Source of the DNA: Nemertoderma westbladi
Lineage: Eukaryota > Xenacoelomorpha > Nemertodermatida > Nemertodermatidae
Assembly: GCA_032718475.1 (NCBI GenBank)
Contig: JAUCBJ010007072.1
Coordinates: 1-37,388 of the forward strand
Length of the DNA stretch: 37,388 nt
Reading direction: 5' to 3'
Position numbers and translations under genes: made by a program. The notes below the pieces were generated by a model. That model made no database searches, had not been told where the DNA came from, and saw only the letters and a list, made by a program, of their open reading frames with translations. Each line of letters begins with the position of its first letter. Within the stretch, counting starts at the first letter, position 1. Shown in pieces: positions 29,741 through 37,388 of this stretch.

Positions 29741-30552
29741 TTATCTGTCACCGTCAACAGTAGACACAAATGTTGTCGAACCATTGTATACTGATCTGAT
29801 TGCTGCAATAATTTCATCAGGAATCCCATATAATGAAAGTATGCGGAACATACGTGAGCGAGAGACTGAATCAAAGGCCTTGAAGAAGTCAACAAAGATA
29901 ACAGATATGCTGATAAGATGCCTGTCTTTCTTTTTTGATAACTCTTCAATTATCATTCTAAGTGCCAAAATGGGCTCCATGGTCCCACGACCTTTACGGA
30001 ACCCATTCTGATTTCCACGGAGCAGTCTCTCAATGGGATCCCTGATGCGATTTAATATAATTCTATTGTATAGCTTTGCAGCAATCGAGATCAATGAGAT
30101 TCCCCGAAAAGAACCATGGAGTGTTAGGTTGCCCTTCTTGGGAACTGGCACCAACTTATTTGTTTTCATTTCTTGTGGGACTCTTGTTGTTCGGTATATG
30201 TCTACTATGATGGGATAGATGGATGATAGGGGGATGAGCTTTAAACACTCAGGTATTTTAAAGACCTCAGGGGGAACACCATCTACTCCACTAGCACGAT
30301 TGGTCTTAATGCTCTTTGCAGCAGCCTTCACTTCTGCAAAGGAGATATCGCCAATGGGAATATCTGGGAGTACAGACTCAGACACTTTTACTTCTATAAA
30401 GTTATCAGGCAATACCCTGTCATTATTGAGGAGCTTTTCAAAGTGGGCCTTCCAACCATTGAGGCGATCGGCTGGTGATTCAGCTCTAACCTTGGTGGTT
30501 GGTTGGCATTTCCGACCAGTAAGCAAGTTGATCGATTTTTCGAATAAATATA
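29741..30552 (-). pseudogene. LINE ORF2 fragment: RT fingers and palm motif A
   Basis: The frame is open from the MITE boundary (30552) to 29741. It contains SGVDGVPPEVF, LVPVPKKGN, FRGISLISIAAKLYNRIIL and VDFFKAFDSVSRS, the usual order of RT motifs 1 to A. The usual YRPISL-type motif reads FRGISL here. The apparent first codons beyond 30552 come from the adjoining MITE, not from the LINE. Confidence 0.8.
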
Positions 30553-30554
30553 TA

Positions 30555-30929
30555 CGGTGGCTGATTGCGGCCAATTATTTCCATTTTTAAAATTATTTTT
30601 CACCCGGGTTAAAAACATTTATCACCCGGTTGAAATATCTGTGTCAGAACACTGAATGCATGTAGTTAGTTCCCTTATTAATAATATCGAAAGCTCATTT
30701 TAATCCAGTTTCACTCTTGGTGAATAAATATCTCGACCAATGTTAGTAATCAATTACGGGAAAGGATCAGGTTACAGTGGCATGTTATTCAAACCAAAAC
30801 AATAAACGAAAATCAATAGTTAAACATTTAAATATTTTTAACCCGGGTGAAACATAATTTTTATCCAGGTGATAAATGTTTTTCACCCGCGTGATAAACA
30901 TGGAAATAATTGGCCGCAATCAGCCACCG
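30555..30929. mobile_element. MITE with terminal inverted repeats, TA target duplication
   Basis: The ends are inverted copies: CGGTGGCTGATTGCGGCCAA at the left and its reverse complement at the right, 375 bp apart and flanked by TA on each side. Inner inverted blocks with CACCCGGGT-like motifs follow. It has no coding capacity. TA duplication with such ends fits a Tc1/mariner-like or other TA-targeting non-autonomous DNA transposon. Its left end coincides with the 5' boundary of the LINE. Confidence 0.85.
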
Positions 30930-30931
30930 TA

Positions 30932-31681
30932 AATATACAATAAATACTATCTACTATATATACTATTATAGTACTATCTAGTGTAGCCATGTAAATTTGC
31001 AGTTGCTTCATTAATTGAGTTTATTCCGTATGGTTCTAAGGGCTGCAGTGTGCACTTCCGTTGCTTGTAAAATGTTGATCAACCTTACATGTCTGCTTCT
31101 TTTTGTTTGTAATTTGTGTTTTATAATTAGCAATTAGCAATTTATAGCTTTACAAAATTACCCGAACCTACTGCACTAAAATAAAAATCAAAGCTACAGC
31201 ACAAACATAATTACTATTTTATTAACTAGTTTTGGTTAGATTCAGCCCTTCTGTAACCTGTATTTTTGGTGAAAACCAGGTCTTCTTCAGGGTAAACCGA
31301 AAAGTAAAATATAACAGCAGAAACTCTGGTTGGTATTCTTCACATATGGCCTAAATAATTTATAAATGAAAAATAAATAGAAATTTCAATAAAAAAATCT
31401 TTATTAAGTAAATACTAAGTATATTACATAAATAATTACATTATAAAAACGTTTATACTAATTTAGGGCGAACTAAAACTACCAACATGAAGAAATTAAA
31501 CGCGTGGATTATTCAGTTATAGTATTGATTTCCTAGCCAACTGGCCTTAACTTACTGTACCTACAATTTAAAGGTCAAATAATCTGAAATAACTAGCTAG
31601 CTACATAGCTTACCATGAACGCGCGCATTCACTATAGTCCATGGGCCAGCCAGCATAGGGGATACGTTATGGTAACCAACT
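30932..31681. other. AT-rich spacer, nothing recognised
   Basis: No gene or repeat is seen, apart from the CAACT duplication at the end that belongs to the solo LTR. Confidence 0.4.
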
Positions 31682-32324
31682 TGTAAGCGGATTCAATTCC
31701 ACTTCATTACCCACCAGAAAATGGGACTAGTGGCATTTTAGCAATATGTTGGAGATACGAGATTACCAATATCAATCTCATATCATAACCAACATTGGGG
31801 GGGGGGGGGGGGGGGACACAATCCCCAAAGCCACATAGGAAGGTTAGAGGTCAAACCACCTCGGAGGGAATACAGCTAGTAGAGGCTAGCAGCAGAGGGG
31901 AAACACTCCCAGGGAGTGCCAAGGTGACAAGTAGTATATTAGCCAATATAGGGGAGGGAAGCACGTGATAGGGAACAGGAAAGCATCCATTGGGTAGAAG
32001 GCCAAAGTAGAGTAAGAGGGGAAGCAATATTCAATGTATTAATCATATATTATCTCACATTACCAGTCAGTTATGTTATTCAGTTTAGATAGGGCAGACT
32101 GGTCATAGTTATTGACCGACACCGCCATACCGGTAACCATTTATCTGTATTTCGCTTTAACCATACATTGTGCTATCATCGGATATATTTACTAATATAG
32201 AAAGACAACACCAAACTCTTATTGTTTTTCCCCTACGGCCTCGGCCAAAGCTGTTAGCACGATCCCCAAGCAGAATGGTGATGCGTACTATAACAACCCG
32301 GTCAGGATCCCTGATCCCGTCACA
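31682..32324 (+). mobile_element. Solo LTR with CAACT target duplication
   Basis: 643 bp, TGTAAGCGG...CGTCACA, flanked by CAACT at 31677-31681 and 32325-32329. It aligns with the LTRs at 9299, 15576 and 21805 (start, AATTCCNC, TTTAGCAATATG, hairpin, AAACACTCCC and the terminal GGATC/GATCC hairpin). The internal region is absent, as expected after LTR-LTR recombination. G19 at 31797-31815 is in the same relative area as other G runs. Confidence 0.9.
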
Positions 32325-33149
32325 CAACTGGAACTTATATTTTTTGGAAGACCTATCTTTTGGCCATTCATTTTGATATGATACCAAATCTGAATCGGTA
32401 GCTGACTTGATGTAATCAGTGATTGTCATGGAAATGGTAAAAATGTCCATGAATATGGTCCAAAATCACAAATATCGAGATTTGTTAAATTTGATTTTTG
32501 ACACTTTTAGCGACTGACACTTGATCATACACCACCGTAGATCGGTAGAGGTTAAACATAAGTTCGTTAAATAAGAACCACCATTACGATCTGATAAAGT
32601 GCACTTGTACAAATATGTGTGCAAAAGTGAAAACTGTTTAAAAAGGTCAAATTATATAGTATTGGGTTCTTTTCTTTGCAGATATTTTATTTTCATAGTA
32701 ATATGTTGTTTGGACCATACTGAGCGCATTAGGGATATGTGTATAAATAACCGGCCCTTATAAGGCTTCGATTGGGTAAATTAATAAAACATAAGGTTGT
32801 AATATTGTAAAAAACCAGTGTGATATTAAATGAACTTTAAACAATAAATAGAGATCAAATAACAAATGGACCACACAATTAAAAACTCGCACAATTTTGT
32901 ACTTATTATATCTCTAGATCCATTTGTCAGTGGGATCGACTTACAGGGCGTGTCACAAAAATGACTGGTACTTGTTTTTATTTCATTTTCTTTCTACATA
33001 CAGTTTTAATGAAACTGACCCTATCTCCTTATTGTACTAATAAAATAATAATAATTCTCTACTGGAAACAAAAAATTATTATCAGAATCAGTATTATTTA
33101 ATAGGTTAAATAAGGAATATTATTAAAAAATTACTTCATTATTACACCC
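32325..33149. other. AT-rich spacer, nothing recognised
   Basis: No coding frame or clear repeat. Confidence 0.4.
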
Positions 33150-33480
33150 AAAGTTACTATATCAACTAAGTAATACGATACTAAACAATGTAATACAGCA
33201 CAAAACTTTACAATACAATACTAAGCAATATAATACAGTACAAAACTTTACAATACAGCACTAAACACTATAATATGATACAGTACTTTACAATAGAACA
33301 CGTAACAATACAATACAATGCTTCACAGTACAATACCAGATAATACAATACTTTACTATACAATACACTACAATACGATACATTGCAATACGATACAGTA
33401 AAATACAGGCAATACAATACAATAAATACGTTACTATTCTGTACAGTACAAATCGGTATGAGACAATACACTACGATAGG
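33150..33480. repeat. Degenerate (CAATA)n / (TATTG)n array
   Basis: About 330 bp rich in CAATA and TACAA pentamers with many substitutions. It begins about 40 bp beyond the stop codon of the RLE-type retrotransposon ORF. It may be the target or the 3' tail of that element. Confidence 0.8.
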
Positions 33481-33521
33481 CTAAAAACAAGGTTGTAAGG
33501 TCTGTATTGTCTGTGAGGCCT

Positions 33522-36500
33522 CTAAAGCACCCCATCTACTGAGGGGGGGAAGGTTGGGGATCTGCGCAGCCACATGGAGGAGTTCCCACGCCACAGGATA
33601 ACGGATAGCCTCTGGAAAAGGTGTCGGATTGAGTCACCAGTGGGTGTACCACGTCTTAGGCCCTGGAGTCTGGCAATTTCCCGAATGGTAGAGGAAGAGT
33701 GGGGATCCCAACCACCTAGTGCCTCAACGACCAAGGGTGTAAAACCGACGCCGGAGCTCCTGCACTCATCTGCGTGGGCTGCTAGCTTTCGATTTCTGGC
33801 TATGGATTGGGCATAGCCAGGGTCTGTGGCAGCACCGTTGAGGGTTAAGGCCTGCAGGGGGGAGATGACCGTGACATCCAAGGCCATTGGCTGACTGCGA
33901 TGCCAGTTGGGGAGAAAAATATCGGCTGGACGACTGCGAGACCCAGGAATGAGGCCGGGGACTTCACTTCGAGGCGCAAGAGCAGCAGATTGTGCAGCTA
34001 AGAAAATTGCGCCCCGAAGAGAGTCATGACGAGCAATCCTGTCCCCATCTCCACCGCAGCCGACCTGATGATCCCCATACGGGTCTGCTGGGGAAGAGCA
34101 TACGGGACAAGGGTAGGTGGAGGAGCTCATACGGATGCCAAGCCAATAGCAAATTGAGTGGCGATACTCGGCGTCAAGGAAATGTAGCCCTAGTCTTTCT
34201 GAAGGGATTGTATGTAGCCAATCCCCTGCATGTGGCAGGGAGGAGGAGTTGGCAAGCGCCTTAGACCTGTGGTCAGGGGCATTAGAGATTAGGTCATCAA
34301 ACAAGGCCAGATCGATGGAGTGAGAGAGTTGGCGTTGAGTAATAGGGGAAGGTAGAGCTTCGAGGGTAGACCAGTCAGATTCTTTAGCAGCCTGCGCCAG
34401 GGAGGACAGGGTGGGGGTAATGTGAGGGTTGAAAGGGGCATGATGCAGGATTTGGGAGACCAATGCCTCGCATTGGCAGACGGATGCAATGTATGCCGCA
34501 GGGGCATGATCAGCTGCTCCGCGAAGACCAACACCTCCCATGGAGGTTGGGAGAACAGCCTTATTGGCTGACCAGCTGGAAAGAGAGCCCCCTACGAGGT
34601 CGGACAGAGCAGCATGAATGACAGAATCAAACTGTGCGGTCGCATCTTGGATGAGGTAAGGTGGGCAGCAGCGAAGGGCAAACACAACTTTGGGGAGTGA
34701 CAAGCACGACCGAAGCAGAGTCATCTCCATCTGAGAATCTTTCAAGTCTGGAAGCAGTTTAATGATGGACCTGACCTTTTCAACTCTGCCCCTCAAGGAG
34801 GCCTCGCAGAAGGATTCTGGACCAATTGGGGAACCCAGTAGGATGAAACCCTTGGAAAGTACAGGGATTGAGGTGGGAAGGGGGTTTGGCACAGATGCAG
34901 ATGACTCAGGGATGAACAACTGGGACTTTGAATGGTTTAGGTGGAGCCCTCTGGGGTAGCCTGCTTCTTCAAGTATCTTGAGGGCCTTGAGGAGGTCTGC
35001 TGGGGAACCGCAGAGTGAAACATCATCCAGGTACCATACGTGGATAAGGAGGCCTGGGATTTCATCACGAATCCGCTCTGCCACAGGGTGACCGGCCAGA
35101 GAGAAAGCCAGTGGGCCCAATGGGTCTCCCTGTTGGACACCACTGCAGCTGAGAATCTTGCGGTCGCCCAACCACAGAACACCCTGGGCGCCGTAGCAGG
35201 CTTCGATCCAAGCAGAGATTGATGGCATATGTTCCCTAACTTCCACAAACATGTTGGAACGGTCAATGTTGTTGAAGGCATTACTGAAGTCTACCAAAAG
35301 GACCCACTTGCTGTCAGCAGGGATAGTGGGATCCTCTAAAGTGGAGGAGATGGCACGTACAACTGCTTCACAGCCATTCGGGGTGGCAACACCGACCTGC
35401 AGGGGGCATAGAAGAGTGGAAGCTGCTGAGCTAACAGATGAAGAAAGACACTTGGAGACCATCCTCCTTAAGGTTTCACCGACGGCAATTGGGCGTAGGC
35501 CACCCCCCTTCTTCACGCAAGGGTACAGAGATGCTCCACAGAGGTAGGGGAGGATGGTGGGAGGGACTTGGCCAGAAGCCATATGGTTGGAGGCATTGGT
35601 CAATGCCGTGAGGGCACGGTTGGCCTTGGATGGGGATGGGGCAGAGATAACCTCCTTCAGGTGGGTAGGTCGTAGCTGGGATGGTCCTGGGGAAGAGCCA
35701 GGGGGGAACGACTTGATGGCCTTGGAGATAGCTGCAGCTGGAATGAGGGCTGGGGGCGGTACAGGGCCACATGGTAGGGATGGCACTTGGGGCTGTGGAT
35801 GCTTGGAGAGCATCTCTATAAAGGTGTCTTCCGTGAGCTCAGCCAGGCCCTGGGAAGTTAATGCTTGGGCCGCCTTACTATATTGACCATCTGCCATGGC
35901 ACGACGGGCCCGCCTTGCGTTGGACTCACGAATTGACTCAGGGGTTGGCTTGCTGAGCCGTTTCGGTTTCCTGGATGCGGAGTAGTTGGAGCATGACTCT
36001 TCCCAGAGACTAAGGATGTCACCGTTAAGCCATTTTCGTAGCCGGGACTTGACTAACTTCTCTATGTCTTTCCAATGGCAGCGCCCTGCCCTTTTGGGGT
36101 TAGCCAGAATGCATGGGGATAGAAGGAAGGCGGGTACCCAGTTGATAGGGTTAAGGGGATCCGAGCAGATGGATTCAAACACTCCACTGACCACATCAGC
36201 CCACAGATCACGACAAGCCTTGGGTATATGACGGAGGGTTGGGATCTTCATCCGGAGGATAGAGTCAATAGAAGGGAGAGAAGCGGACGAGGCACCCAGA
36301 GAGGGTAAGTGGGGTGCATGGGAAGCACTGGTAGGTTGTTGTGAACTTGACACACCTGGACATGTTGGGTGATGAGTGTTGATGGGAGGTGAAGGAGCTG
36401 TGGCATTCAGCAGACGGGCCTTCAACACTTCCTTCTTGCCGGTTGTGGGGAGGCCACGAGATTTGAGCTGGAGCTTAAGATCACTGACCTTAAGGGTATC

Positions 36501-37388
36501 TATCTCGAGGATGGGTGAGTGGGTTTGGGGTACGCTACTGGTTACTAAATTGGAGTGCAGAGGGATGGGGGATGATGAATGTCTGGTGTGAGTGAATGTG
36601 GGTGGTGTGGTCAGGTGATTGGTGGAAGCTGGCTGAGCAGTGATAGGGGTGGTTGTCCTTGGAATGTCAGCTTCAGTTTGTGGGTGACAGGGGGGGATGA
36701 AGGATGGATCTCCATTGCTGGGGGGAGGGGTGTCTTGTGTCGGGGGGTCATTGTATGGAGGGGGTGCTGAGTGTGTGGGGATGCCGACGGCAGACACAGG
36801 GTGGGCTGGATGTTGGTTGGTGAAGTCCTGGACCATGGGAGTAGTGTTGGAGGGTGACGGCGGGTGGGAAGAGGTAGGGGTGATTAGGTGGGACTTAGGT
36901 GGGATGAGTAACATGTTACTAGTTACCGTTTTCTGAAGATCAACCCTGAAGGAATCCATCTCCATGTCATTGGTGGCAAAATGTGAACCCCCTTCAAGGA
37001 GAACCTTGGCAAAGTGGGCGACATAAACTCCACAATTGTAACTGTTGTGCTGTAGACGGGAGGATATGGGGTACACAACAGAGAGGCAGTCCTGGCTAAT
37101 ATTTCCCCATCTGGCAGACTCGAGGGATGCCCATCTACTTAGGGCATCCACTTGTCGGACACCCCTGCTCCCATAGGAGTCCAGAAAGGAGATCAGTCTC
37201 TTGGGGGGTTGATATACGCCCAAGGACCAATGGGTACCACCTAGGTTAATAGGGAATAGGATCATAGTGTAGCTGTGTATGTCAACCTTAGTGGTCCATC
37301 TCCTAACAAGGTTGTAGCCGTGTTCAGGTGAGAGTAGGTAGTCAATGAACTGGGAGTTAAACACTTTGATCGGACCGATGGTAGATTG
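33522..37388 (-). CDS. Ulp1-SAP-RT-CCHC-RLE polyprotein of a non-LTR retrotransposon (5' end beyond window)
   Basis: The frame is open from the right edge to TAG at 33522-33524. The first possible start inside is a GTG at 37364; numbering from it gives 1280 residues, but the frame is also open upstream, so the N-terminus is missing. Residues 1-150: Ulp1/C48 cysteine protease with H45 (HWSLGV), D62, Q105 and C111 (QHNSYNCGVYV). 150-280: Pro/Thr/Ser-rich linker. 284-325: SAP-type helix pair (VSDLKLQLKSRGLPTTGKK). 540-820: reverse transcriptase with D692 (VDFSNAF), QQGDPLGP and YLDD (778-781). 1086-1103: CX2CX9HX3C. 1110-1220: restriction-like endonuclease, RPAD (D1148) and ALDVTV (D1163). The protease plus RT plus RLE order recalls the NeSL clade. 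The enzyme would nick its target and reverse-transcribe element RNA there. No stops interrupt it. Confidence 0.9.
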   Translation of the reverse strand, partial: QSTIGPIKVFNSQFIDYLLSPEHGYNLVRRWTTKVDIHSYTMILFPINLGGTHWSLGVYQPPKRLISFLDSYGSRGVRQVDALSRWASLESARWGNISQDCLSVVYPISSRLQHNSYNCGVYVAHFAKVLLEGGSHFATNDMEMDSFRVDLQKTVTSNMLLIPPKSHLITPTSSHPPSPSNTTPMVQDFTNQHPAHPVSAVGIPTHSAPPPYNDPPTQDTPPPSNGDPSFIPPCHPQTEADIPRTTTPITAQPASTNHLTTPPTFTHTRHSSSPIPLHSNLVTSSVPQTHSPILEIDTLKVSDLKLQLKSRGLPTTGKKEVLKARLLNATAPSPPINTHHPTCPGVSSSQQPTSASHAPHLPSLGASSASLPSIDSILRMKIPTLRHIPKACRDLWADVVSGVFESICSDPLNPINWVPAFLLSPCILANPKRAGRCHWKDIEKLVKSRLRKWLNGDILSLWEESCSNYSASRKPKRLSKPTPESIRESNARRARRAMADGQYSKAAQALTSQGLAELTEDTFIEMLSKHPQPQVPSLPCGPVPPPALIPAAAISKAIKSFPPGSSPGPSQLRPTHLKEVISAPSPSKANRALTALTNASNHMASGQVPPTILPYLCGASLYPCVKKGGGLRPIAVGETLRRMVSKCLSSSVSSAASTLLCPLQVGVATPNGCEAVVRAISSTLEDPTIPADSKWVLLVDFSNAFNNIDRSNMFVEVREHMPSISAWIEACYGAQGVLWLGDRKILSCSGVQQGDPLGPLAFSLAGHPVAERIRDEIPGLLIHVWYLDDVSLCGSPADLLKALKILEEAGYPRGLHLNHSKSQLFIPESSASVPNPLPTSIPVLSKGFILLGSPIGPESFCEASLRGRVEKVRSIIKLLPDLKDSQMEMTLLRSCLSLPKVVFALRCCPPYLIQDATAQFDSVIHAALSDLVGGSLSSWSANKAVLPTSMGGVGLRGAADHAPAAYIASVCQCEALVSQILHHAPFNPHITPTLSSLAQAAKESDWSTLEALPSPITQRQLSHSIDLALFDDLISNAPDHRSKALANSSSLPHAGDWLHTIPSERLGLHFLDAEYRHSICYWLGIRMSSSTYPCPVCSSPADPYGDHQVGCGGDGDRIARHDSLRGAIFLAAQSAALAPRSEVPGLIPGSRSRPADIFLPNWHRSQPMALDVTVISPLQALTLNGAATDPGYAQSIARNRKLAAHADECRSSGVGFTPLVVEALGGWDPHSSSTIREIARLQGLRRGTPTGDSIRHLFQRLSVILWRGNSSMWLRRSPTFPPSVDGVL

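Larger units (their letters stand above)
29011..30552 (-). mobile_element. LINE copy with RT domain, 5'-truncated, (TAG)n tail
   Basis: The longest copy of the main LINE family here. From the 5' side (30552) it encodes a pre-RT segment, RT motifs including NQNGFRKGRGT and FVDFFKAFDSV (catalytic Asp), then after a frame break near 29680-29740 the segment LDFADD (catalytic Asp pair), and finally the shared C-terminus with RFAGHC and DRELWR ending at 29053. The 3' end is CCTAGTAGTAGTA at 29011. The endonuclease domain is missing, and the region of about 60 residues between the fingers and FADD is damaged. An APE-type LINE clade is likely (RTE/CR1-like), not resolved further. Confidence 0.85.

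Noticed and set aside
33268-33471. 67-codon minus-strand frame rich in Tyr, Cys, Val and Leu
   Set aside because: Translation of the degenerate pentanucleotide array.
33574-36936. Many plus-strand frames under the 37-kb ORF
   Set aside because: They overlap a long frame with clear catalytic motifs and show no domains of their own.

Overview
This window looks like repeat-dense DNA from an invertebrate animal. It has an intron-poor class-A-like GPCR, a small secreted protein with a PAN/apple-like cysteine pattern, BEL/Pao-type LTR elements (a metazoan group), LINE fragments with (TAG)n tails, a terminal-inverted-repeat MITE, a tRNA-derived SINE head and long G/C homopolymers. I cannot place it to phylum from sequence alone. 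There is no sign of a bacterial or organellar genome. Almost all long open frames belong to mobile elements, and most of them are broken.

Layout. 1-4609 is the 5' end of a minus-strand LTR element: an LTR of about 1.2 kb at 3415-4609, a 2.2 kb leader with tandem duplications, and a Gag-like frame that runs off the left edge (1-1227). 4643-5235 is a LINE 3' end. 6810-8048 is the GPCR. 8049-9293 holds a hairpin, a G20 run, a relic related to the MITE and a second LINE 3' tail. 9299-16124 is a complete young LTR retrotransposon on the minus strand, with two 549-bp LTRs that differ at two positions and a TATAT target duplication. It carries only a BEL/Pao-type Gag, broken into four frame blocks, and no protease, RT or integrase. 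About 16.49-19.26 kb is a 39-bp minisatellite of roughly 70 units. 19.27-20.3 kb is AT-rich with a faint period of about 160 bp. 20.34-20.66 kb is an internally deleted LINE copy. 20.67-22.40 kb is the 3' end of a plus-strand relative of the young LTR element. 22.87-22.96 kb is a tRNA-like SINE head. 23039-24239 is a second copy of the 1.2-kb LTR, preceded on the minus strand by a compact, frameshifted cluster of small unknown ORFs (24318-25887). 27139-27627 is a fragment of another BEL/Pao Gag. 28677-28976 is the secreted PAN-like gene. 29011-30552 is a larger LINE copy with recognisable RT motifs, abutted by a MITE (30555-30929). 31682-32324 is a solo LTR with a CAACT duplication. 33150-33480 is a degenerate pentanucleotide array, and 33522-37388 is the 3' part of a non-LTR retrotransposon that encodes Ulp1 protease, SAP, RT, CCHC and restriction-like endonuclease modules in one frame.

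How the parts relate. The young Gag-only element, the 21.8-kb LTR and the 31.7-kb solo LTR are three diverged members of one LTR family. They share a polypurine tract (where present), a conserved internal LTR hairpin and a GGATC/GATCC hairpin at the LTR terminus. The Gag-only element would depend on enzymes supplied in trans. The most notable objects are the Ulp1-SAP-RT-RLE polyprotein, the Gag whose reading frame depends on G-tract length, the conserved LTR hairpins, the minisatellite in which every unit resembles a 3' splice site, and the unidentified ORF cluster next to the 24.2-kb LTR.
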